Shown piece by piece: positions 35,421 through 43,813 of a stretch of DNA of 64,000 nucleotides. Source of the stretch: CAZVNZ01 sp964628515 (lineage in GTDB: Bacteria > Bacillota > Clostridia > Christensenellales > Christensenellaceae); contig CAZVNZ010000014.1 of NCBI GenBank assembly GCA_964628515.1, forward strand, positions 3,805-67,804. Direction: 5' to 3'. The notes under the pieces were generated by a model, which saw nothing but the letters and a program-made list of their open reading frames with translations, was not told the DNA's origin and searched no databases. Both the position numbers and the translations under genes were made by a program. Each line of letters opens with the position of its first letter. Position 1 is the first letter of the stretch.

Positions 35421-36680
35421 ATGAGTAAAAGGGAAGAATTTATAAAAACGCTAAATCATAAAACACCAAAACATGTGGTGGTGGATTTAGGTGCAACAGG
35501 GCAAACAGGTATTAATGCAAGTTCTTTGTATAAATTAAGAAAAGCCCTTGATTTACAAGAAAAACCAATAAAAATAATAGAGCCCTTTCAAATGCTGGGG
35601 GAGGTGGAAGAGGACGTTTTGCAAGTTCTCGGTTGTCATATAAAAGGCATTTTTAATCGAGGAAATATGTTTGGTACACAAAATTTGGAGTACAAGCCTT
35701 TTACAATGCCGGATGGTACACCTACACTTATTGCAAAAGATATACAATATTTTAAGGACGCTAAGGGCGATTTTTTTGTGTATCCTTGTGCAGATACAAG
35801 TTTAGAGCCTTGCGCTCATATGACATATGACGGTTCTTTTTTTGATAATATAGAGCGATGCAGGGATTATGACGGTGATTTGCTTAATGGGGTAAAAGAT
35901 TTTAAAGATGATTTTAGTGTTGTAACGCAGGAAGATGCAAGGCATTGGGAAAACACAAGCAAAGCACTATATGAAAACACAGATTACGGCCTGGTAGGAG
36001 TGCTTGGGGGCGGAGGACTTGGAGATGTAGCAACAATACCCGGTCCATACATAAAAAAACCGAAGGGTATAAGAACGGTGGAAGAATGGATGCTTGCTCA
36101 TGCCCTGTACCCTAACTACATAAAAGAGGTTTTTGCATATCAAACAGAAATAATGCTTAAAAATTTAGAAATCTACAAGCAAGCCGTAGGTGACAGAATA
36201 CAGGTGGTTTGGGTTTCGGGTACGGATTTTGGCACTCAAATAAGCACGTTTATTTCTCCAACGCAATTTAGAGAGCTATACAAGCCTTTTTATACAAAGA
36301 TAAACGGGTGGATTCATAAAAATACCGATTGGAAAACCTTCTTTCATACTTGCGGTGCTATTTACGATATTTTGGATGATTTGCACGAAATGGGTGTAGA
36401 TTGCCTAAACCCTGTGCAATGCTCCGCAACGGGTATGGAGCCCGAAAGGCTAAAAAAGGAATACGGCGAAAAATTTATATTTTGGGGTGGTGTAGCGGAC
36501 ACCCAAAACACATTGCCCTTTGGAAATGTGGAAACTGTAAAAAAAGAGGTAAAACACAGGTTGGATATTTTTTCTAAAAATGGCGGTTTTGTATGTAGCG
36601 CAATACACAATATTGTTGCAAATGTACCGTCACAAAATATTATTGCTCTTTTTGAGGCGATTAGAGAGTTTGGTTTATAA
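35421..36680 (+). CDS. URO-D-fold methyltransferase-like protein, long form
   Basis: A 419-residue member, about 60 residues longer than its relatives because of an extra segment around residues 100-220. It starts MSKREEFIKTLNHKTPKHV, has FFHTCGAIYDILDD (H-x-C-G present), NPVQCSATGMEPERLK and FWGGVADTQNTLPFG. The C-terminal element reads GGFVCSAIHNIVANVP and supplies a Cys near the position of the third zinc ligand. A corrinoid-type or other zinc-dependent methyl transfer is therefore possible in principle. It is the fourth gene after the GH36 promoter, 62 bp behind the previous gene. Confidence 0.7.
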   Translation: MSKREEFIKTLNHKTPKHVVVDLGATGQTGINASSLYKLRKALDLQEKPIKIIEPFQMLGEVEEDVLQVLGCHIKGIFNRGNMFGTQNLEYKPFTMPDGTPTLIAKDIQYFKDAKGDFFVYPCADTSLEPCAHMTYDGSFFDNIERCRDYDGDLLNGVKDFKDDFSVVTQEDARHWENTSKALYENTDYGLVGVLGGGGLGDVATIPGPYIKKPKGIRTVEEWMLAHALYPNYIKEVFAYQTEIMLKNLEIYKQAVGDRIQVVWVSGTDFGTQISTFISPTQFRELYKPFYTKINGWIHKNTDWKTFFHTCGAIYDILDDLHEMGVDCLNPVQCSATGMEPERLKKEYGEKFIFWGGVADTQNTLPFGNVETVKKEVKHRLDIFSKNGGFVCSAIHNIVANVPSQNIIALFEAIREFGL

Positions 36681-36788
36681 TTTACTTTTGATAACGAAAT
36701 TATAATTTTTCAACCGGGAAATAAAGCAAATAAACAAATATTAAAAAACGGCTTTTCAAAAGGGTAAAGTGGCTAATACTCTAAATAA

Positions 36789-36809
36789 ATATTTACAAAA
36801 TGTAAATAT
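36789..36809. promoter_or_regulatory. Perfect 9-3-9 palindrome, candidate operator
   Basis: ATATTTACA-AAA-TGTAAATAT lies 35 bp upstream of the -35 element of the next promoter. The symmetry fits a dimeric regulator. The half-site TTTACA resembles the array at 30751-30925. Confidence 0.5.
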
Positions 36810-36844
36810 AAGTTAATTTTATGAAAGAAAATCGAAATCATATA

Positions 36845-36873
36845 TTGACGAATACGTAAATATATGATATTCT
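36845..36873 (+). promoter_or_regulatory. Promoter of the second CUT1 operon
   Basis: TTGACG (36845-36850), 17-bp spacer, TATTCT (36868-36873). A CGAAA element ends 7 bp before the -35. The leader runs about 135 nt to the ATG at 37013. The rest of the 332-bp gap (36681-37012) is AT-rich; apart from the palindrome at 36789 and an ACGAAA at 36694 I see nothing in it. Confidence 0.7.
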
Positions 36874-37012
36874 TTACAAAAGTTAATTATGGAGCAATTA
36901 AATTCTAACCCAATATTTGGTTTCCTTAAGAAAAAATTTTAGCAGTTAAAAAGTTTTGAGCAGTATTGCTCATATCTCATATAATAAATATTTAAAAGGG
37001 AGGAATCGGAAA

Positions 37013-38347
37013 ATGAAAAAAGTAGTATTGACTTTATTGGCTATTATAATCATAGCTACACTCGGTTTTGGTTGTGCATCAAATACAACTCAAGCACCCA
37101 AAGAAAATGAATCAACAGCGGACGTTTCTGCAACGGAGGATAGTGCAAAAGAAACCAAACCTGCCACCCAATCAGATGATAAAGTTACGCAGCTTAGCTT
37201 TTTAACCTGGAGATCGGAAGATGTGGAGGTGTATAACCAAATTAATGCAATTTTTGAAGAGCAAAACCCAAATATTAAAATTAATATGGACACCAAAACG
37301 GCTAATGAGGACGAATATTATGCGGCGCTTAAAACTAAGCTGACTTCTAAAAACGATGGTGTGGACTTATTTGCAATGCACCCGGGTCAACATTTAAACG
37401 AAGTGTCCGAAACCGGAAAAATGCTGGATTTAGTGGGTACGGGCATTCCGGAATACTACCAACAACAGTATGTAGACGCAATAACAATAGACGGCAAGGT
37501 ATACGGCGTGCCTCAAGGCATTATTCAATACTTAGCTTTCTTTAACAAAGATGCTTTTGAAAGTGCCGGTGCAAAAGCGCCTGATACATGGGCAGATATT
37601 ACAACAACTACCCAAACTTTAACGGCAAAGGGTCAAGAAACAATGATTGCAGGGTTGGGAGAAAAATGGTTGTACGAGTTAATAATATATCCGTGGATAA
37701 CACAGTATTATCCGGATAATCCCAATATATTGGCGGATTTGGAATCGGGAAAAATAAAGTGGACGGATGCCGGAATAAAGGCGGTATATCAAGATTTACA
37801 AGCATTAAGCAAAACCGGATTTATTCAGAAAGTCTCGGAGGGTACTCAGTACGAGCAATCTCTAGCAATTTTTGCGCAAAATAAAGCGTCTATGCTACTT
37901 ACAGGGTCTTGGTCTGTTGGGGGGCTTGCCGCACAAGCACCGGATATTAAACAAGGTTATTTTGTAATTCCAAATTCCAAAGGCCAAAAAGCAGTTATTT
38001 CGGATTTGGCGCAACTATACTCAATTAATGCGGATTCTCCAAACAAAGATGCCGCAATAAAATACCTAACATTTTTAAGTACACCGGAAATGCAAAGAAT
38101 GTACGCAGATGCTACCATTCAACTATCCGCAGCAAAAGATGTAGTATTGGAAAAACAAGAGTTAAACGAAATAGCGCAATATATGGAAAGACCGGACGTT
38201 GCGGTAGTCAAACCACCTCATCTTGTGGTAGTAAATGCAAAACTTGTGGAACTGTTACAAAATACGGCGGCTAAAGTATATATGGGCGAGGATATAGACA
38301 CGGTACTGGCGGAAGCACAAACAGCTACTGATGCTATGATAGCATAA
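37013..38347 (+). CDS. Extracellular sugar-binding lipoprotein (CUT1 family 1)
   Basis: A 444-residue solute-binding protein. The start at 37013 follows AAGGGAGGA; a longer frame from 36956 lacks a ribosome site and would spoil the signal peptide. The lipobox is LGFGCAS, with Cys near residue 22, then a Thr/Ser/Glu-rich linker to about residue 55. The mature domain begins VTQLSFLTWRSEDVEVYNQI, which is typical of family-1 sugar-binding proteins. It serves the permeases at 38430 and 39366. Its operon includes an alpha-mannosidase, so manno-oligosaccharides are plausible ligands. Confidence 0.9.
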   Translation: MKKVVLTLLAIIIIATLGFGCASNTTQAPKENESTADVSATEDSAKETKPATQSDDKVTQLSFLTWRSEDVEVYNQINAIFEEQNPNIKINMDTKTANEDEYYAALKTKLTSKNDGVDLFAMHPGQHLNEVSETGKMLDLVGTGIPEYYQQQYVDAITIDGKVYGVPQGIIQYLAFFNKDAFESAGAKAPDTWADITTTTQTLTAKGQETMIAGLGEKWLYELIIYPWITQYYPDNPNILADLESGKIKWTDAGIKAVYQDLQALSKTGFIQKVSEGTQYEQSLAIFAQNKASMLLTGSWSVGGLAAQAPDIKQGYFVIPNSKGQKAVISDLAQLYSINADSPNKDAAIKYLTFLSTPEMQRMYADATIQLSAAKDVVLEKQELNEIAQYMERPDVAVVKPPHLVVVNAKLVELLQNTAAKVYMGEDIDTVLAEAQTATDAMIA

Positions 38348-38360
38348 TATTATAAACTGA

Positions 38361-38399
38361 TTTATCTGCACCGTACATTTTTTGCACGGAGCAGATAAA
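38361..38399 (+). promoter_or_regulatory. Hairpin after the binding-protein gene (37013)
   Basis: The stem is TTTATCTGC / GCAGATAAA with an inner CCGT / ACGG, separated by an A-A mismatch, and an 11-nt loop. It lies between the binding-protein stop and the first permease. It is followed by an A-run, not T, so it is probably an mRNA 3'-end stabiliser rather than a full terminator. Confidence 0.65.
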
Positions 38400-38429
38400 A
38401 AAACTCCCAAGCATAATCGGAGGGAAGGT

Positions 38430-39332
38430 ATGAAAAGCAGTATAGTAGCAACATCAAAATTTAAGTTAGATAAAATTGCTCCATATTTATTTTTAATATT
38501 GCCCATGTGTGTATATTTTATTTTTGTACTTTTGCCAAGTGGGCAGGCAATTTTTGAAAGTTTTTTCAAAACCGAAGGGTTTTTGGGAGAATCCACCTTT
38601 GTTGGTTTTCAAAATTATGAAAACTTATTTACGAAAGACCCGGAATTTTCTACGGCAATGACAAACACAATACTTTATACGGTAGTGGTTGTAGTGTTGC
38701 AAAATGTAATTGCTTTGCTTGTTGCTATGCTTATTTATAAAGCAAGTAAAGTAAATTCCTTTTACAGACTGCTGTTTTATTTGCCGGTGATTTTTTCTGC
38801 TGTAACAATAGGTTTTATTTGGTCCTTTATTTACGACCCAACTATCGGTGCGCTTAATGTAATACTAAGAAGTATAGGGCTTGAAAATTTAACACACATA
38901 TGGCTAAGCGAAAAAGGCATAGCAATTTTCGCCATTGCAATGGTGCATGTGTGGTGGGGAATAGGGCAAGGCATGGTGCTTTTTATTGCAGGCTTGCAAA
39001 ATGTAGATAATTCTCTGCTGGAAAGCGCAAGTATAGATGGATGCGGTGCATTTAGACAGTTTACAAAAATAATACTACCGGTATTACTGCCTGTTATAGG
39101 CGTGGTAGTGGTACTTACAACCATAGGCTCTTTCAAAACTTTTGAGCTGGTTTATGTTATGAACAAAGGAGGGGCGGATAACTCTTCTACAGTTTTGGCA
39201 CTGCAAGCATACAAAGAATATTTTGCGTATAACAATCAAGGCTACGGCTCGGCAATTTCTGTGGTTTTACTGGGCATTGTCAGTGCGCTATCTATAATAC
39301 AAATGAAGTTTTTCGGAAAAGAAAATAAATAA
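38430..39332 (+). CDS. Sugar ABC transporter permease, UgpA/MalF-like (CUT1)
   Basis: A 300-residue permease with about six helices. The start at 38430 is set by GGAGGGAAGG just upstream, and the upstream-extended frame lacks one. It contains IAPYLFLILPMCVYFIFVLL (helix 1), the loop ESFFKTEGFLGESTFVGFQNY and the EAA-type motif ESASIDGCGAFRQFTKIILP. It pairs with the permease at 39366. No ATPase gene lies in this operon. Confidence 0.9.
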   Translation: MKSSIVATSKFKLDKIAPYLFLILPMCVYFIFVLLPSGQAIFESFFKTEGFLGESTFVGFQNYENLFTKDPEFSTAMTNTILYTVVVVVLQNVIALLVAMLIYKASKVNSFYRLLFYLPVIFSAVTIGFIWSFIYDPTIGALNVILRSIGLENLTHIWLSEKGIAIFAIAMVHVWWGIGQGMVLFIAGLQNVDNSLLESASIDGCGAFRQFTKIILPVLLPVIGVVVVLTTIGSFKTFELVYVMNKGGADNSSTVLALQAYKEYFAYNNQGYGSAISVVLLGIVSALSIIQMKFFGKENK

Positions 39333-39365
39333 TTGAGTTATAGTAAATGGCGAAAGGGGTATTAA

Positions 39366-40223
39366 ATGAAACAAGAAAAAAGTTTGCATAGTTTAAGAAA
39401 AAAACAAGTAATGGCAACACGGGCAAAGCATATTGTAATAGTTATTTTGCTGTTATTTATACTGTATCCGGTATTGTTGGTAGTATTAAATTCTTTTAAA
39501 ACGGAGGCACAGCTTTACGCAAATCCTTTAGGTTTGCCTACTTCTTTAGATTTAACAAATTATAAAGATGCAATAGTAGACGGCAATCTAATTAACGCTT
39601 TTTTTGTAAGTTTGTTTTTAACGGTGTCCTCTGTTTTAATTACAACAATACTTGGAAGTTTTGCGGCATTTGCCTTTACAAGAAGAGAATTAAAACTTTC
39701 AAAACCATTGTACTTTTTATTTGTTTTGGGGATTATGATTCCCTATCAGGTTGGCATATATCAGCTATATAAAATAGTGGATAACTTAAACTTGGTAAAT
39801 AATTTGTTGGGATTAATGCTTATATACATTGCATGGAGTTTACCCTTTACCGTTTTTGTAATGTATGGCTTTTTTAGAGAGCTACCAAAAGAAATTGAAG
39901 AGGCGGCAAGGATTGACGGTTGTAGCACATTTAAGCTGTATGCAAAAATTGTAATGCCACTTTCCGTATCTGTTGTAACCGCAACCGTAATTTTTAATAT
40001 GATGTTTGTGTGGAACGATATGTTTTTCCCGCTTATATTTGTGGATTCCCAAAACTTAAAACCTTTAAGCAATGCCCTTTTAGCATTTAAAGGGCAATTT
40101 ATGTCCAGAAACACGGTAATGTTTGCAGGTGTGGTGATAGTGTCTTTGCCAATGATAGTAACATATTTATTATTGCAAAAGAAATTTATACAAGGCTTAA
40201 CGGCAGGGAGTGTAAAAGGTTAA
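39366..40223 (+). CDS. Sugar ABC transporter permease, UgpE/MalG-like (CUT1)
   Basis: A 285-residue permease, six helices, EAA motif EEAARIDGCSTFKLYAKIVMP and the C-terminus FIQGLTAGSVKG typical of MalG-type subunits. AAAGGGG precedes the start. It is followed after 3 bp by a URO-D-fold gene, so transporter and methyltransferase-like protein are tightly coupled. Confidence 0.9.
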   Translation: MKQEKSLHSLRKKQVMATRAKHIVIVILLLFILYPVLLVVLNSFKTEAQLYANPLGLPTSLDLTNYKDAIVDGNLINAFFVSLFLTVSSVLITTILGSFAAFAFTRRELKLSKPLYFLFVLGIMIPYQVGIYQLYKIVDNLNLVNNLLGLMLIYIAWSLPFTVFVMYGFFRELPKEIEEAARIDGCSTFKLYAKIVMPLSVSVVTATVIFNMMFVWNDMFFPLIFVDSQNLKPLSNALLAFKGQFMSRNTVMFAGVVIVSLPMIVTYLLLQKKFIQGLTAGSVKG

Positions 40224-40226
40224 AAA

Positions 40227-41318
40227 ATGAATTCCAAAGAAAGACAAATTTTAGCATTAGATGGCAAGAAACCGGACAGACTGCCGGTTACAATTCACGA
40301 TTGGCAAGAGTATCATCTAAAAAACTATATGAATAATGTAGGGGATATTAAAGCCTTTGAAGTAACGGGGCTTGATGCTGCTGTGATAAGGTATCCATTT
40401 GTGTGGGAAAAAAGCAATAATTGGAAAACAGAGCACACACAAGTAAAAAAAGAGGGATACATATTACATAAATATAAAATTACAACACCGAAAGGAGAGC
40501 TTTCCTACTCTCAAGGGCAAAATCAATTTACCACTTGGGATATTGAGCATTTAATTAAAAACAAAGAGGATATAGAGTTATTAAAATACAGAAACAGCGT
40601 GCATTTTAATAAAAAAGAATTTGAAACAGCCTATACAGAACTTGGAGATAGGGGCATTGTGCGCACAATGTTGTGTGGCTATCAAGGAGGATGTTGGCAG
40701 GAGGCGTGCAATCTTTACGGCACTCAAAACCTTATATTGGAAACTTTTGACGATGCAAGTTGGGTTATAGAATTTTTAAATATATTGTTGGAAGAAAAAC
40801 TTAAATTTATAGAAACAAGTATAAAAGGCGCAAAAATAGACATTGTGGAAACGGGTGGCGGTGCAGGTTCTTGCACAATTATTTCCCCCCAAATACACAA
40901 AGAGTTTTGCTTGCCCTACGATAAAACTATTCACGAAGCACTAAATGGGTGCAATGTCAGAAGTATTTACCACACATGCGGGGGTATGATGGGCATTGCA
41001 CACCTAATTTTACAAAACGGTTGCACCGCATCCGAGACTTTTTCTCCTAAAGATATTGGCGGAGATATAAAAACCGAAGAGGACGAAAGGGAGATATGTA
41101 AGGTATTTAAAGGCAAAAAAGGTATTGTGGGGGGAATGGATCAAATAAATATTTTAACAAACAAAACACCCAAAGAAATAGAAAAAGAGGTTGAAAGATT
41201 GTGGAATGTTTACGGAAAAGACGGTGGCTTTATACTGTGTGCAAGTGATCACTTTTTTGAAACACCGGTTAAAAACTTAGTAGCATTTGCAAATTGTGCA
41301 AAGCAATATTTATATTAA
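40227..41318 (+). CDS. URO-D-fold methyltransferase-like protein with full zinc motif
   Basis: A 363-residue member of the URO-D superfamily beginning MNSKERQILALDGKKPDRLP, the standard start of the MtaA/CmuA-like branch. It keeps IYHTCGGMMGIAH (H-x-C-G) and a C-terminal GGFILCASDHFFETPVKN with the third Cys, so the three zinc ligands of MtaA-type methyltransferases appear intact. GIVGGMDQINILTNKTP matches the loop after the barrel strand. The gene sits 3 bp after the permease and 11 bp before a paralogue. Methyl transfer is inferred from family and residues, not shown. Confidence 0.78.
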   Translation: MNSKERQILALDGKKPDRLPVTIHDWQEYHLKNYMNNVGDIKAFEVTGLDAAVIRYPFVWEKSNNWKTEHTQVKKEGYILHKYKITTPKGELSYSQGQNQFTTWDIEHLIKNKEDIELLKYRNSVHFNKKEFETAYTELGDRGIVRTMLCGYQGGCWQEACNLYGTQNLILETFDDASWVIEFLNILLEEKLKFIETSIKGAKIDIVETGGGAGSCTIISPQIHKEFCLPYDKTIHEALNGCNVRSIYHTCGGMMGIAHLILQNGCTASETFSPKDIGGDIKTEEDEREICKVFKGKKGIVGGMDQINILTNKTPKEIEKEVERLWNVYGKDGGFILCASDHFFETPVKNLVAFANCAKQYLY

Positions 41319-41329
41319 AGGAGACAACA

Positions 41330-42412
41330 ATGACGGGTAGGGAGCGTTTTTTACACACATTACAAGGAAAAATACCGGATAGAGTGCCGATGTTTGACTT
41401 CATATCATCTAAAAATCTTATAAAGCATTTTACCGGCAGTTATCCGACAGGCTACTTGGCAACAGATATTATGCAGGTAACCGTAGGCATGGGCTTTGAT
41501 GCTGCAGTAATACCCTATGGAGGCTTTGCCAATGCAGATGTTAAAACGGATTTAAACATCAGAGGCTATAACCTATTGGAAAATCAGTATATAGACGAAT
41601 GGGGTGTAGTGTTTGAGCAAACTCCAGCCTCTTGGCCAGGGGATGCCCCTGTTATTCACCCTATAAAGGACAGGGAGGATTTTAAGAAATACTTTAAAGT
41701 GCCCGATCCTAACGGAGATTTTAGGCTGGAGGAAATACGAATTGCACAAGGGTTAAACAAAGAATACGACCGTGCAATTATCGGCATAATTAACGGGCCG
41801 TTTACGATTTCTCTTATGGAGATGGGGCTTGAAAATATTAGCCTTGCACTTTATGATGATGAAGCGCTGTTAGGTGATATGATGGACGAGGTTAATAAAT
41901 TTCTTATACCGGCGGCAAAAAATATGATAAGGGCAGGAGTGGACGCAGTACTGATTGCCGAGGATTTAGCCCATGCGGGAGGGACTTTTTTTAGACCGGA
42001 AATGATGAAAAAAGTGCTGTTTCCAAGGCTGAAGGATACGGTAAAGGCAATTACGGAGGAGGACAGCTACGCTATTCTTCATACTTGCGGAAATGTAACC
42101 GAAATTTTTGAGGCTATTGTAAATTTAGGTGTGCATGCCGTAAATCCGGTGCAAGCAAGTGCAGGTATGGACATTATAAGTATTAAGGAGAAATACGGAG
42201 ATAAAATTACTTTAATAGGTAATTTAGACTCGAGTACCCTTTTACCATATGGAAGCAAAGAGGAAATAGAGGCAGAGGTAAGTAAGCTAATGCGGTATGT
42301 GGCAAAAGGAGGTAGATACATTTTTTGCTCGGACAGCGATTTACGAGATGATATTCCGCTAACAAATATGTTTGCCATGTTTGAAGCGGCTAAAAAAATA
42401 GCAAATTATTAA
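41330..42412 (+). CDS. URO-D-fold methyltransferase-like protein with full zinc motif
   Basis: A 360-residue member; the start is ATG 41330 behind AAAGGAGA. It begins MTGRERFLHTLQGKIPDRVP. Zinc-type residues are present: YAILHTCGNVTEIFE and, near the C-terminus, YIFCSDSDLRDDIP. DEWGVVFEQTPASWPGDAPV and IGNLDSSTLLPYGSKEE are shared in form with the protein at 55004, its closest relative in the window; that relative has Ala in place of this last Cys. It lies in the transporter/alpha-mannosidase operon. Confidence 0.78.
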   Translation: MTGRERFLHTLQGKIPDRVPMFDFISSKNLIKHFTGSYPTGYLATDIMQVTVGMGFDAAVIPYGGFANADVKTDLNIRGYNLLENQYIDEWGVVFEQTPASWPGDAPVIHPIKDREDFKKYFKVPDPNGDFRLEEIRIAQGLNKEYDRAIIGIINGPFTISLMEMGLENISLALYDDEALLGDMMDEVNKFLIPAAKNMIRAGVDAVLIAEDLAHAGGTFFRPEMMKKVLFPRLKDTVKAITEEDSYAILHTCGNVTEIFEAIVNLGVHAVNPVQASAGMDIISIKEKYGDKITLIGNLDSSTLLPYGSKEEIEAEVSKLMRYVAKGGRYIFCSDSDLRDDIPLTNMFAMFEAAKKIANY

Positions 42413-42422
42413 GGAGGAAATT

Positions 42423-43757
42423 ATGAAAGCATTGTTGTTACCCTTTGGATACAGTGCGTATCCCAAAGACTTAGTTTTAGAAAGATTAGAGGAAAGCAAA
42501 AAACATTTAGAAAGACTAAATGTGGATTTTATTGCAACCGATTTAATTTTGGATGTGAGTGATGCCATAAAGGTAAGGAAGGAAGTCAAAAACTGCGATT
42601 TTGACTGTATTATTGTACTTTTAAGTACATGGATAGAGGCTACAAATGTCATAGAAGTTGTGGACGAGTACAAGCATTTGCCTATGATGCTTTGGACTCA
42701 CGAAAATATAGACAAAGGGGATGAATTGGTGTCTTTAGGCTCTATTGCGGCGGCAGGAGTAATGAGGGAGACTTTTGAAGAATTTGAGTACAAATTTACA
42801 TTTGTTGTGGGCAATCCTCAAGAAAGTAAGATTGATGATGATATTTTGAGTTTTCACAGAGCGGTAAGCGCTGTAAGAAGTATGAAATCCGCAAGGGCAG
42901 GTTTGGTGGGCTATGTTTCTTTAGGTATGTACACAGGGCTTGCGGATCATATAAAAGTAAAAAAAGTTTTTGGCACGGAAGTATTTCATATAGACCAATA
43001 TTCCTGGATAAAAGATGAGGAAATGAAGGATATTACCTTCGAAGAAAAAGAAAAGGTTATAAAGGATATTTTAGAAAATTGGACACTGACAAATTGCGTA
43101 TCAAAGGAGCATTTAGAAAAATGTGCCTATCTGTATTGCAAACTTAAAAAGTTAATAGAAGAACACAAATTAAATGGGGCAACAATAAAATGCCAGTACG
43201 AAATGTCTTTAGAATACGGTTTTTCCCCCTGTATGCCCCTATCTTTAATGGGGATGGAGATGCCCATATGTTGCGAGGGCGATTTAAACCAGCTACTGTC
43301 TCAAATGATTTTACACGGTATTTCCGGCAAGAAGCCCACAACTTACGGGGATATGTTGCATTTTTATGATGATGAAAACAGCGTTATTTGTGCGGCGTGC
43401 GGATTTGCGCCAAAAGCCTTTTTAGCACCTAAAAAACCTGTGATAGATGCGCATACCGCAATTGTTTCGGGTATGATGTCCACATCTACATTTAAACCGG
43501 CAGATGTTACGGTAATAAGACTTGCAAACGACAAACAAGGCTATAAAATGCACCTAATTAAAGGGGAAATATCCGAGCTTAAAGGTTTTCACGAGGTGGA
43601 TTGCCCTGCATATTCCGGAAGTGTAATTCATTTGGAAAACAAAAATATACAAGACTTTAAAAAAGAAATTATGAGCCAGCATTATGCCATTGTTGAAGGC
43701 AATTACATAAAGGAGTTAGAGCTTTTTTGTCAATGGATGGGCATAAGAATAGTTTAA
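42423..43757 (+). CDS. L-fucose/L-arabinose isomerase-like protein
   Basis: A 444-residue protein of the fucose-isomerase-like group (COG2407 type), which interconverts aldoses and ketoses using a metal ion. The C-terminal half has the typical arrangement MPICCEGDLNQLLSQMIL, followed by a GDMLHF(YDDE)N segment and ICAACGFAP, with IDAHTAIVSG after it. The N-terminal Rossmann-like region contains DCIIVLLSTWIEA. The substrate is unknown; some members of this group act on sulfonated or phosphorylated sugars or have no known activity. AAGGAGGA precedes the ATG, 10 bp after the URO-D-fold gene. Confidence 0.72.
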   Translation: MKALLLPFGYSAYPKDLVLERLEESKKHLERLNVDFIATDLILDVSDAIKVRKEVKNCDFDCIIVLLSTWIEATNVIEVVDEYKHLPMMLWTHENIDKGDELVSLGSIAAAGVMRETFEEFEYKFTFVVGNPQESKIDDDILSFHRAVSAVRSMKSARAGLVGYVSLGMYTGLADHIKVKKVFGTEVFHIDQYSWIKDEEMKDITFEEKEKVIKDILENWTLTNCVSKEHLEKCAYLYCKLKKLIEEHKLNGATIKCQYEMSLEYGFSPCMPLSLMGMEMPICCEGDLNQLLSQMILHGISGKKPTTYGDMLHFYDDENSVICAACGFAPKAFLAPKKPVIDAHTAIVSGMMSTSTFKPADVTVIRLANDKQGYKMHLIKGEISELKGFHEVDCPAYSGSVIHLENKNIQDFKKEIMSQHYAIVEGNYIKELELFCQWMGIRIV

Positions 43758-43813
43758 GGACAAATATATAAAATGCGCAACCGCAAAATAATAAGCGAGG
43801 GGAAAATAGCTAA